36,766 nt of DNA, taken from a virus. The notes below the pieces were generated by a model, which saw only the letters and a program-made list of their open reading frames with translations, was not told the origin of the DNA and made no database searches. Positions 13,565 through 20,626 of this stretch are shown one piece after another (the first letter of the stretch is position 1; every line of letters begins with the position of its first letter). The translations under genes were made by a program, and so were the position numbers. The stretch lies in IMG/VR virus record IMGVR_UViG_3300047388_000069, positions 1-36,766 of that record, one strand, 5' to 3'.

Positions 13565-15124
13565 ATGCCGTGGGCCGGCCCGAACTACCCCGGCGAGTTT
13601 CCGACGCTCGGCTACGCCGTCGCCGAGCTCATACAGGCGCGATGCGTCATACCCGACGGCGATCACGTCGGCGAGCCCTACGTGCTCACGAACGAAATGC
13701 TCCGCTTTTTGCTTTTCCACTACCGCGTCGACCCGGCGACCGGCCGCTTCGTCTACTCGCGCGGCTCGCAGCTCGTGAGGCCGCAGAAGTGGGGCAAGGC
13801 GCCGTTTACGGCGGCGATCGTTTGCGCCGAGGCCGACCCGGACGGGCCGGTCCTCTTCGCAGGGTGGGACGCTCGAGGCGAGCCGGTCGGCCGGCCGTGG
13901 TCGACGCCGTGGGTGCAGGTCGCCGCGAGCTCCGAGGATCAGACCGATAACGTTTGGCGGGCGCTCGTGCCGATGATCGAGCTCGGGCCGCTCGCGGCCG
14001 TGCTCGTCGACACCGGCGAGACTCGGATCAACCTTCCCGGCGGCGGCCGCATCGAGCCCGTGACCTCGAGCGCGCAGTCGAGGCTCGGGCAGCGGATCAC
14101 GCTCGCCGTGCAAGATCAGACCGAGGGATGGACGGCGCGTAACGGCGGCCGCGCGCTCGCCGACACTCAGCGCCGCAACCTCGCCGGCATCGGCGGCCGC
14201 TTCCTCGAGTCGACTAACGCGTGGGACCCGACCGAAGAGTCGGTCGCGCAACAGACGGCCGAGGCCGGCGAGCCCGGCGTCTTCCACGACGACGTCGACG
14301 CCGGCGCCGGCAGCGTCCGCAACAAGCGCGAGCGGCGCCGGATGCTTAAGCGCGTCTACGGCGATTCGTGGTGGATTGACCTCGACCGGATCGACGAAGA
14401 GGTCGTCTCGCTGCTCGAGCGCGACCCGGCGCAGGCCGAACGGTATTTCTTGAATCGCAAGCGAGCGGCGGCAGATCACGCGTTCGACGTGGAACGCTTC
14501 GCCGAGCTCGAGCTCGAGCGCGAGGTGCCCGAGGGCGCCGTCGTCGTCGTCGGCGTCGACGGAGCTCGGTTTGCGGACGCGCTCGCGGTCGTCGCGACCG
14601 AGGTCGAGACGGGCTATCAATGGCCGCTAGGGATATGGGAGAGGCCGCCGAACGCGCCCGACGAGTACGAGCACCCGCTCGACGACGTCGACGAGGCCGT
14701 CGCCGACGCCGTCGAGCGTTTCGAGGTTTGGCGCGTCTACGTCGACCCGCAATGGATAGACAAGCTCGTCGACCTATGGCGTGGCCGGTACGGCGGCCGC
14801 GTCTTCGCGTGGCACACCTCGCGCGTCCGGCCGACCGCGTGGGCCGTCCGCTCTTACGCGCAGGCGATCAGCGCCGGCGACGTCTCACACTCGGGCGACG
14901 CTCACTTCGTTCGGCACGTCGCGAACGCGCGCCGGCGCACCGTGGCCGTCTTCGACGACGATCACCGCTCGCTCTTCGTGCTCTCGAAGGATCGGCCCGA
15001 CTCGCCGAGGAAGATCGACGCGGCTATGGCGGCCGTCTTGTCGTGGGAGGCTCGAGGCGACGCGATCGCGGCCGGCGCCGAGGCGGTCGAGGTGCTCGCG
15101 CCGGCGCCGCTGCTCTCGTTCTAG
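13565..15124 (+). CDS. terL: Terminase large subunit
   Basis: This is the 519-residue packaging motor. The N-terminal ATPase has the loop RPQKWGKAPFTAAI near residue 72-85 (a Walker A variant seen in actinophage TerL). GQRITLAVQDQTEGW includes a Walker-B-like acidic segment. The C-terminal RNase-H-like nuclease starts near residue 325 with VVVVGVDGARFADALAVVAT and later RVYVDPQWID and KIDAAMAAVLSWEA. The usual length for the family is 480-560. It starts at ATG 13565 after a weak site. Its TAG stop shares CTAG with the stop of the opposing gene at 15121. A non-phage-core cassette separates it from the portal gene. Confidence 0.95.
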   Translation: MPWAGPNYPGEFPTLGYAVAELIQARCVIPDGDHVGEPYVLTNEMLRFLLFHYRVDPATGRFVYSRGSQLVRPQKWGKAPFTAAIVCAEADPDGPVLFAGWDARGEPVGRPWSTPWVQVAASSEDQTDNVWRALVPMIELGPLAAVLVDTGETRINLPGGGRIEPVTSSAQSRLGQRITLAVQDQTEGWTARNGGRALADTQRRNLAGIGGRFLESTNAWDPTEESVAQQTAEAGEPGVFHDDVDAGAGSVRNKRERRRMLKRVYGDSWWIDLDRIDEEVVSLLERDPAQAERYFLNRKRAAADHAFDVERFAELELEREVPEGAVVVVGVDGARFADALAVVATEVETGYQWPLGIWERPPNAPDEYEHPLDDVDEAVADAVERFEVWRVYVDPQWIDKLVDLWRGRYGGRVFAWHTSRVRPTAWAVRSYAQAISAGDVSHSGDAHFVRHVANARRRTVAVFDDDHRSLFVLSKDRPDSPRKIDAAMAAVLSWEARGDAIAAGAEAVEVLAPAPLLSF

Positions 15125-15336
15125 CGGGGCTTCGAGACGAGGCCGATCGCGGTCGAGTAGGTCGTGCCGTCGGGCCGCCGGATGCGAGCGAAGTAGCCGG
15201 CGCCGGCGCGCGGCCGGACAATCTCGACAATCTCGACGAGCTCGCCGTCGCCGTGTTGGCAGCGGACGGCGTCGCCGAGCTCGAGGTCGTCTCGGCGAAT
15301 GATCGTGCCGGCGTCGTCGCGAACGAGGCCGCTCAT
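15121..15336 (-). CDS. Accessory-cassette gene A, small beta-barrel-like protein
   Basis: This 71-residue protein is read leftwards and coupled to the gene upstream by an ATGA overlap. It looks like a small SH3-type barrel: GDAVRCQHGDGELVEIVEIV, then AGYFARIRRPDGTTYSTAIG. Its stop interlocks with that of terL in CTAG. No family is certain. With its partner it forms the left arm of the divergent cassette. Confidence 0.65.
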   Translation of the reverse strand: MSGLVRDDAGTIIRRDDLELGDAVRCQHGDGELVEIVEIVRPRAGAGYFARIRRPDGTTYSTAIGLVSKPR

Positions 15337-15545
15337 CGGGCGACCTCGACGAGCCGATCGGCGCTCGGCCGATCGGCGTCGTTAGCGATCGCGATGCCGA
15401 GCTCGACGCTCTCGACCGCGATGCCAAGAAATTTTGCGAGGTCCTCGACGGCCGCCTCGAACGAGATGCCGTCTTCGGCGACGAGGTCCCGCACGAGCAG
15501 CCGCATTGTGCGGCCGCGCTCGACGTGCAACGGAGTAACGATCAT
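15333..15545 (-). CDS. Accessory-cassette gene B, small helical protein
   Basis: ATG 15545 is preferred because GAAAGG lies 7-8 bases upstream on the minus strand; this gives 70 residues. Alternative ATGs at 15584 and 15578 lie almost at the predicted transcript start. An N-terminal strand (IVTPLHVERGRTMRLLVRD) precedes helices (EAAVEDLAKFLGIAVESVEL). Two small coupled genes under one promoter is a layout shared with toxin-antitoxin pairs and with moron genes; no homology supports either. Confidence 0.65.
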   Translation of the reverse strand: MIVTPLHVERGRTMRLLVRDLVAEDGISFEAAVEDLAKFLGIAVESVELGIAIANDADRPSADRLVEVAR

Positions 15546-15584
15546 CTCAGCACCTTTCGTAGTAGTAGTCTCGCTCATGTCCAT

Positions 15585-15681
15585 AGTGTAGACGAAGGCT
15601 CGGCCGGCCGTCGACTTATCTTGACGTTTTACGTAATGCTAACAACTAGACTCGACGGCGAGCTCGCGCTTTGGCTATACT
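15585..15681. promoter_or_regulatory. Symmetrical divergent promoter pair with central palindrome
   Basis: Leftward promoter: CGACGG (15613-15608), 17 bases, TACACT (15590-15585). Rightward promoter: CGACGG (15653-15658), 17 bases, TATACT (15676-15681). Both are preceded by T. The 39 bases between the -35 boxes are AT-rich, and the 8-bp palindrome TTACGTAA (15629-15636) lies at the exact midpoint. Downstream, both transcripts show ATGGA and then ACGAAAGG before the coding start. A shared operator and one regulator are likely. Confidence 0.65.
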
Positions 15682-15714
15682 CTAGACACAATGGAGACGA
15701 CGAAAGGGCAGACA

Positions 15715-15978
15715 ATGGGAAGCACGAAAACGAAAGCCGGATGGACGCTCGAGCAGCTTCGCGAGATTCTCGCGAGCGCCACGCTTCGCCGCGAAATCGC
15801 CGAGCGGCGCCGCCCGCCGAGCACCGCCGGCGGCAATCACACCGCGCGGCTCGCCGCGCAAGTCGAGCGAATGAAGGCGGCCGAGGCACGCGCCGCGAAA
15901 ATGCTCGCCGACGCCGAGCTCGAGCTCGGCGTCGAGGCCGTCGGCTTTATCGCCTCTTATCACATCGACCACGCCTAA
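15715..15978 (+). CDS. Accessory-cassette gene C, basic helical protein
   Basis: ATG 15715 is preferred because GAAAGGG (15702-15708) lies 6 bases upstream; it gives 87 residues. An earlier ATG at 15691 is about 9 bases past the -10 and could be leaderless. The protein is helical: WTLEQLREILASATLRREIA, a Pro/Gly linker, then a coiled-coil-like helix (HTARLAAQVERMKAAEARAA). No family is recognised. Confidence 0.65.
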   Translation: MGSTKTKAGWTLEQLREILASATLRREIAERRRPPSTAGGNHTARLAAQVERMKAAEARAAKMLADAELELGVEAVGFIASYHIDHA

Positions 15979-15997
15979 CCCGAAAGGACACGGACCG

Positions 15998-16549
15998 ATG
16001 CTTTACAACGTTCAGGACACCTACGGCGGCGCGACGCTGATGATCGTCGCCGCCGACGCGCCGATCGGCGCGCTCGACGCCTTCGCCGTCCGCGAAGGCT
16101 TCCCGCCTTACTCGGCGCTCGACGACGTGAGCGAATACACCTACACCGACGACGCCGGCCGGCTCGGCGCCGTCTTCACGAATCACGAGATAGTCGCCGT
16201 GCCCGTCGCGCTGCCCGTCCGCCCGCTCGGCGTCGGGCAGGCCGGCTACGGCGTCGTCGACGCCGCCGGCGTGACGCTCGTCGACGCCGCCGACTCGCCG
16301 AAGGCCGCGCTCGCCGAAGTCGCCGTCGAGCTCGTGCTCGACGCGCTGCCGGCCGACCCGACGGCGCCCGAGACGCTCGAGCTCGTCGAGGCCGCCGACC
16401 GCGCGCTCGCCGCCGGCCTCGGCGACGCCTACATCGGCAGCGTGCCCGAGGGCCGCGACTTCGTCGCCGACGGGCTCGAAGACAACGCCGTCGTGACCGA
16501 TCGCCGCGAGCTCGCCGAGTACCTCGTCGACAACCTCACCGCCGAATGA
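15998..16549 (+). CDS. Accessory-cassette gene D, strongly acidic protein
   Basis: This 183-residue protein starts at ATG 15998 with GAAAGGA (15980-15986). By hand count it has 32 Asp/Glu against 8 Arg/Lys, a net charge near -24. The N-terminal half (LYNVQDTYGGATLMIVAADA, VFTNHEIVAVPVALPV) seems beta-rich. The C-terminal half is helical with a repeat-like use of LVDAAD and LVEAAD. Strong acidity recalls DNA-mimic antirestriction proteins, but acidic proteins are common in GC-rich genomes. It is the largest protein in the cassette. Confidence 0.7.
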   Translation: MLYNVQDTYGGATLMIVAADAPIGALDAFAVREGFPPYSALDDVSEYTYTDDAGRLGAVFTNHEIVAVPVALPVRPLGVGQAGYGVVDAAGVTLVDAADSPKAALAEVAVELVLDALPADPTAPETLELVEAADRALAAGLGDAYIGSVPEGRDFVADGLEDNAVVTDRRELAEYLVDNLTAE

Positions 16550-16809
16550 CGCGCGTCGAGAAGGCGGCCGCGAAGGCCGAGGCGGCGCAGGCCGAGCTCG
16601 AGCAGGCCGAGCTCGAGCAGGCCGCGCTCGCGCTCGTCGCAAGGGCAGCCGACAAGGTCGCCGTGCAGAAGTACGCGCTCGAGGTCGCGCAGGCCGAGCT
16701 CGAGCTCGAGCTCCGGTCGGCGAGCGAAGCCGGCCTCGCTCTTCGGCCGATCGCGAAGGCCGCCGGCGTCTCGCCCGAGTGGGCTCGGCAACTCATTGCG
16801 AAGGCCTAG
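16546..16809 (+). CDS. Accessory-cassette gene E, coiled coil plus HTH protein
   Basis: This 87-residue protein starts at ATG 16546 (ATGA overlap). Residues 1-55 form a long Ala/Glu coiled coil (AEAAQAELEQAELEQAALAL), which should dimerise. The C-terminus (LALRPIAKAAGVSPEWARQL) is a clear helix-turn-helix. It probably regulates the cassette promoters or the promoter that overlaps its own 3' end (16796-16824). Confidence 0.68.
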   Translation: MTRVEKAAAKAEAAQAELEQAELEQAALALVARAADKVAVQKYALEVAQAELELELRSASEAGLALRPIAKAAGVSPEWARQLIAKA

Positions 16810-16824
16810 TCGGTTTGCTACGAT
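16796..16824 (+). promoter_or_regulatory. Strong promoter-like sequence upstream of portal
   Basis: TTGCGA (16796-16801), 17 bases, TACGAT (16819-16824), preceded by TTTGC, which gives an extended -10. The transcript would start near 16831. It overlaps the last codons of the HTH gene and lies about 60 bases before a terminator. Confidence 0.6.
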
Positions 16825-16880
16825 CGGCGCCGCCTCGCACATGAAACCGGGCTACGGCTCGGGAGAATGATCGAGGGGCA

Positions 16881-16943
16881 ATGGGCTCGCTTCGGCGAGC
16901 CCGTCGCTTTTGCAGGGCTTTTCGCCTACACTCGAGCTCGTGA
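16881..16943 (+). CDS. Possible 20-residue leader peptide
   Basis: The frame MGSLRRARRFCRAFRLHSSS starts at ATG 16881 and stops inside the GTGA at the portal start. GAGGGG is only 2 bases upstream, too close for a good site. It contains the whole terminator hairpin and is Arg-rich. It may be chance, or an attenuator-type leader coupled to portal translation. Confidence 0.25.
   Translation: MGSLRRARRFCRAFRLHSSS
16883..16911 (+). terminator. Intrinsic terminator
   Basis: GGGCTCGC (16883-16890), a TTCG tetraloop, GCGAGCCC (16895-16902), then GTCGCTTTT. This is an 8-bp GC stem with the extra-stable UUCG loop and a short T run, the best terminator in the window. It acts on rightward transcripts from the cassette and from the 16796 promoter. 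Confidence 0.75.
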
Positions 16944-18373
16944 GCGTAATCGGGCAAGACGTCGGCCTAGACACCGTCGCCGGCGAGCTCGACCTCGAGG
17001 GGCTCGAGAAGCTACGCGACAAACTCGTCCGTAAGCTACGCCGGCAACGCGAAGACGCCGAGGCCTTCTACGATTGGTACCGCTGCCGGCAGCCGCCGCC
17101 GGATATGCCGCCGGCCGCCGACTACCGGCCCGCGTTCGAGCGGCTTCGCGCTATGGCACGCGGCGCGTGGGCGCGTCTCGTCGTCGACACGATCACCGAG
17201 CGGCTCAGCGTGCAAGGCGTGCAATCGACCGCCGGCGACGCCGCCGACGCCCGAGCGTGGAAGATGCTCGTCGACTCGAGGCTCGACTCGGATCAGCGCG
17301 ACGTGCACACCGAGGCGCTCATCACCGGCGTCGGCTACGTGAGCGTGAGCGGCTCGGGCGACGCCGTCCGCGTCGTGCCCGAGACGTGCCTCGAGGTGAC
17401 GCACCTCTCGGTCGCCGGCGACCGGCGCGTCGTCGACGCCGCGCTAAAGGTGCTGCCGCTCGGCGACGGCCGGTGGCTCGCCGAGGTTTACACGCCGACG
17501 CTTATCGCGTCGTGGGAGGCCGGCTACCGCGACGAGCACCGCTCGCCGCTCATCGACGGAGCTCGGGCGCCGTGGGACGCCGACGCGATCGTCGTGCCGA
17601 ACGAGCTCGGCGTCGTGCCGATCGTCCCGTTTGAGAATCGCCCGACGACCGCGTCGCGCGGCCTCTCCGAGCTCGACGAGCTCGTGCCGATCATGCAGCG
17701 AATTCAAGAGCTCGAGCTCGCGAAGCTAATCGGCGTCTACGCCGTCACCTTCCCGCAGAAGTACGCGACCGGCCTCAAGGTCGACCGCGACCCGACGACC
17801 GGCGAGCCGATCAACCCGTTGCAGGGTGGGCCGATGCGGCTATGGATTTCGGAGAACGCCGATTCGCGGTTCGGCGCGATCCCCGGCGGCGATATCGGGC
17901 AGTACCTCCGCGCCGTCGACGACGAGGTCGCCGAGCTCGCCGCAATCTCGCGCGTGCCGTCGTACTACTTCGTGCAGTCGGACCTCGCGAACCCGCCGAG
18001 CGCCGAGTCGCTCGTGACCTCCGAGACAGGCCTCGTTACGAAGTGTCTCGATCGGCAAAACTCATTCGGCGAGTCGTGGGAGCAAGTCGTGCGGACGGCG
18101 AGCCGTGCCGCCGGCGACCTCGAGCTCGCCGACGACCTCGGCCTCGAGGTGCTATGGCATACGCCCGAGCGTCGTAATCCGGCCGTCGTCGCCGACGCCG
18201 CGACGAAGCTAGCGTCGGTCGACGTGCCGACCGAGGCCGTGTGGGCATTTCTCGGCTACTCGCCGCAGGCGATCGCGCGTATGCGCGTGCAGGCCGACGC
18301 GCAGGCGATCCGTGAGGCGGCCGCGCTCGCCGCCGCCGTGCCGGAAGTCGCGCCGGCGCCGCCGGCGGCGTGA
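16940..18373 (+). CDS. Portal protein, SPP1 gp6-like
   Basis: This 477-residue portal forms the dodecameric ring through which DNA enters the head. The N-terminal helical region (LEGLEKLRDKLVRKLRRQRE, FYDWYRCRQPPPDMPP), the wing (ARLVVDTITERLSVQGV), the stem and clip region (LSELDELVPIMQRIQELELA) and PSYYFVQSDLANPPSAESLV fit the SPP1-type family. GTG 16940 is preferred: it is 7 bases after a TACACT box (16927-16932) and clears the terminator. An in-frame TTG at 16910 lies in the terminator tail. There is no Shine-Dalgarno, so leaderless or coupled start is likely. Confidence 0.92.
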   Translation: MSVIGQDVGLDTVAGELDLEGLEKLRDKLVRKLRRQREDAEAFYDWYRCRQPPPDMPPAADYRPAFERLRAMARGAWARLVVDTITERLSVQGVQSTAGDAADARAWKMLVDSRLDSDQRDVHTEALITGVGYVSVSGSGDAVRVVPETCLEVTHLSVAGDRRVVDAALKVLPLGDGRWLAEVYTPTLIASWEAGYRDEHRSPLIDGARAPWDADAIVVPNELGVVPIVPFENRPTTASRGLSELDELVPIMQRIQELELAKLIGVYAVTFPQKYATGLKVDRDPTTGEPINPLQGGPMRLWISENADSRFGAIPGGDIGQYLRAVDDEVAELAAISRVPSYYFVQSDLANPPSAESLVTSETGLVTKCLDRQNSFGESWEQVVRTASRAAGDLELADDLGLEVLWHTPERRNPAVVADAATKLASVDVPTEAVWAFLGYSPQAIARMRVQADAQAIREAAALAAAVPEVAPAPPAA

Positions 18374-19011
18374 TCGCTCGCCCGGTCCTCGACACTCGGC
18401 ACCGGCGCCGGCAGGCCGTGATCGCCGACGTCGTCGCAGCTCGGCTAGGCGCGCTGCTCGCGACAATGGCCGACCTCTCGCAAGACGCGCTCGTCGCCTA
18501 CGTCGAGCAGGCCTATCCCGTCGTCGCCGGTGGGCAAACGGTCGCCGCCGACACCGCCGCCGCCTACGCTCGAGTGCTCGCCGACGGCCGCCGGCCGGCC
18601 CGCGCGCTCGACGTCGCCGGCGCGCTCACGAAGTCGGGCCGACTCGTCACGCCCGAGACGCCGTCGCTCGTCTCGCCGGTATTGCGAGCTCGGCACCTCG
18701 TCGCCGAGGGCTCGAGCTCCGCGCAGGCGGCCGTGACGGCCGCAAGCTATGCCGGGCAACTCTCGGCCGCCGACTTACAGGCGGCGATGCGCGTCGGCGT
18801 CGACGAGGGCGCGAAGGCGTCCGGCCTCGAGGTGCAGGGGTGGTCGAAGGGGCTCGGTCCCGAGGCGTGCGAGTGGTGCGTAGCGATTAGCGACGTCGTC
18901 TACGGCGACCCCGACTCGATCCCGTTTCACGACGGCGACCGATGCGGCGTCGAGCCGGCGCTCGACGACTCGGCGCCGTCGACGTTCGACGACTCCGATA
19001 TTCCGTTCTAA
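18370..19011 (+). CDS. MuF-like head morphogenesis protein
   Basis: This 213-residue protein starts at GTG 18370 (GTGA overlap with portal). The C-terminus (GLGPEACEWCVAISDVVYGD, PFHDGDRCGVEPAL) has the Cys/His pattern of the MuF/gp7 minor head family, which sits beside the portal and may leave with the DNA. The N-terminal part is helical. A separate capsid protease was not seen. Confidence 0.8.
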   Translation: MIARPVLDTRHRRRQAVIADVVAARLGALLATMADLSQDALVAYVEQAYPVVAGGQTVAADTAAAYARVLADGRRPARALDVAGALTKSGRLVTPETPSLVSPVLRARHLVAEGSSSAQAAVTAASYAGQLSAADLQAAMRVGVDEGAKASGLEVQGWSKGLGPEACEWCVAISDVVYGDPDSIPFHDGDRCGVEPALDDSAPSTFDDSDIPF

Positions 19012-19026
19012 GCGAAGGGGGCAGCA

Positions 19027-19614
19027 ATGGCCGACGAAGAGCAGCACGACGACGAGCAGAACGACGAGCAGAACGACGACGAGCAGAACGACGACGGCGC
19101 CGAGGAAGAGCTCGAGGCGATCCGCTCGGACCCGGCGAGTGCGCGCAAGACGATCAAGGCGCTCTCGACCGAGGCCGGCGACTACCGGCGCAAGCTACGG
19201 AAGGCCGAGCTCGAGCTCGAGCGTGCGCGCACCGAGGGGCTCTCGGAGCAAGAGCGCGCCGTCGCCGAGGCCGAGCTCCGAGGCCGGCAAGAGGCCTCAG
19301 CCGAGCACGGCCGCAAGCTGCTCGAGGCGCAACTCCGCGCCGCCGCCGCCGGCAAATTGCAGGACCCCGGCGACGCGCTCCGCTACCTCGACCTCGAGGC
19401 GCTGCTCGACGAAGAGCTCGACGACCGCGAGCTCGCGAAGCGAGTCGACCGGCTCGTCGAGGACAAGCCCTATCTCGCGGTCGCGAACGGCGACGCCGGC
19501 GGCAAGCGCGTCGGCGTGCGCTCGCAGGGAGCTCGAACGGCGCCCGGCGGCACAAAAGAGGCCGACGCCGACGGCTCGGCGTGGCTTCGCAAGGCCGCCC
19601 GCAAGAGCGCCTAG
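19027..19614 (+). CDS. Scaffolding protein
   Basis: This 195-residue protein starts at ATG 19027 after AAGGGGG (19015-19021). The N-terminal 30 residues are an acidic repeat built from DDEQN units. A long coiled coil follows (RRKLRKAELELERARTEGLS). The Lys/Arg-rich C-terminus should bind the capsid protein. Order portal, MuF, scaffold, capsid is standard. Confidence 0.88.
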   Translation: MADEEQHDDEQNDEQNDDEQNDDGAEEELEAIRSDPASARKTIKALSTEAGDYRRKLRKAELELERARTEGLSEQERAVAEAELRGRQEASAEHGRKLLEAQLRAAAAGKLQDPGDALRYLDLEALLDEELDDRELAKRVDRLVEDKPYLAVANGDAGGKRVGVRSQGARTAPGGTKEADADGSAWLRKAARKSA

Positions 19615-19615
19615 C

Positions 19616-19644
19616 TTGCAGCCGGCCGGCTAGCGCGCTACTCT
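19616..19644 (+). promoter_or_regulatory. Promoter for the major capsid gene
   Basis: TTGCAG (19616-19621), exactly 17 bases, TACTCT (19639-19644). It lies directly after the scaffold stop and gives a leader of about 85 bases before the capsid ATG. It would raise capsid expression above the rest of the head operon. Confidence 0.6.
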
Positions 19645-19653
19645 CGCCCTAGA

Positions 19654-19733
19654 CGAGCCGGAGGCTCGCCGCTCAATCCGGCCGGAGGCCGGACGCCTAT
19701 ATCCCGTTTCGATTCCGCTAGGGAGGTGTCCGG
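19654..19733 (+). promoter_or_regulatory. Structured leader RNA of the capsid gene
   Basis: Hairpin 1: CGAGCC-GGA-GGCTCG (19654-19668). Hairpin 2: CCGGCC-GGA-GGCCGG (19678-19692). Both share the top GCCGGAGGC. A third, competing stem pairs CCGGACGCC (19689-19697) with GGTGTCCGG (19725-19733), nine pairs with one G-U. It reuses the end of hairpin 2 and covers part of the ribosome binding site GGGAGG (19721-19726). GGA in paired hairpin loops is the layout bound by CsrA/Rsm proteins, though the loops here are tight. Confidence 0.6.
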
Positions 19734-19736
19734 CGC

Positions 19737-20624
19737 ATGGCGACCGATTACGACAGTCTCATCCCGAGGGCAGTCTCGGACCAGCTTCTAAACGCCGTCA
19801 CGCTCGACAGCGTCGCTCTTCGGCTCGGCACCGTGATTCGGATGCCGGAAGGGCTCGAGCAGTTTCCGACCGTCTCGGCGCTGCCGGCGGCAGGGTGGGT
19901 AAACCCGCGCATGGGTGGCCGCAAGCCGGCGACGACGATCGAGTGGTCGTCGCAGATGATCACGCCGGAAGAGGTCGCGTGCGCGCTCGCGATCCCGTCG
20001 GCCTTCGTCGACGACGCAGGCTTTCCGGTCTGGGACCAGGTAAAGCCGCTTGTCTCGTCGGCAATGGCGAAGGTGATCGACCTCGCGATTCTCTTCGGCA
20101 CCGGCGAGCCGGCGACGTTCCCGCCGAACGGCGTGAGCGCCGGCGCCGTCGTCACCGGCGCCGACGCGCTCGAGGCGATCGATAAGGGCATGGCGAACCT
20201 CGAGGCGCAGGGATTCATCCCGAACGGCATCGCGTCGGGCACCGCGATCGGCTCGGCGATCCGCAAGGAATACCGCGCGCTCATGGTCACGCCCGAGTCG
20301 GCACCGTCGACAACCCTCTACGGCCTGCCGGTCGCGACCACGCCGGTTTGGCCGGCCTCGGCGGCAGGCGCCGTCGCGCCGGGCGACGCGATCGTCGGCG
20401 ATTGGACGAAACTCATCATCGGGCTACGGCAAGACGTCCGATTCGAGACGTCCGACTCGGCGATCTTGCAGGACAACTCCGGCGCGATCATCGCAAACGC
20501 CTTCCAAAACGACCTAATTGCGATGCGCTGCTACATGAGGCTCGGCGCCGCAGTTGGGTCCGTCTTGAAGGCCGACGGCACCGCCGGCGACCCGTTCGTC
20601 AACGTCGATTGGACGGCGACTTAA
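19737..20624 (+). CDS. Major capsid protein, HK97 fold
   Basis: This 295-residue shell protein starts at ATG 19737 with GGGAGG 10 bases upstream. LIPRAVSDQLLNAVTLDSVA at the N-terminus, a central P-domain, VDLAILFGTG-like helix region (AMAKVIDLAILFGTGEPATF) and the C-terminal FETSDSAILQDNSGAIIANA, then FQNDLIAMRCYMRLGAAV, match HK97-type capsids of actinophages. It has its own promoter and a structured leader. The DNA has fewer extreme codon biases than neighbours, with more ATT and CAG. Confidence 0.93.
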   Translation: MATDYDSLIPRAVSDQLLNAVTLDSVALRLGTVIRMPEGLEQFPTVSALPAAGWVNPRMGGRKPATTIEWSSQMITPEEVACALAIPSAFVDDAGFPVWDQVKPLVSSAMAKVIDLAILFGTGEPATFPPNGVSAGAVVTGADALEAIDKGMANLEAQGFIPNGIASGTAIGSAIRKEYRALMVTPESAPSTTLYGLPVATTPVWPASAAGAVAPGDAIVGDWTKLIIGLRQDVRFETSDSAILQDNSGAIIANAFQNDLIAMRCYMRLGAAVGSVLKADGTAGDPFVNVDWTAT

Positions 20625-20626
20625 CG

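Noticed and set aside
13520-14620. 366-residue open frame on the minus strand
   Set aside because: It lies opposite the large terminase and has no recognisable domain; high GC explains the open frame.
15121-15545. Toxin-antitoxin pair
   Set aside because: Two small coupled genes fit the size, but neither protein shows a known toxin or antitoxin motif, so no such claim is made.
16825-16911. tRNA or tmRNA gene
   Set aside because: There is no cloverleaf, T-arm or CCA end; the structure is one terminator hairpin.
16910-16939. Upstream TTG start for the portal gene
   Set aside because: It lies in the T run of the terminator and lacks a ribosome binding site; GTG 16940 follows a -10 box at leaderless distance.
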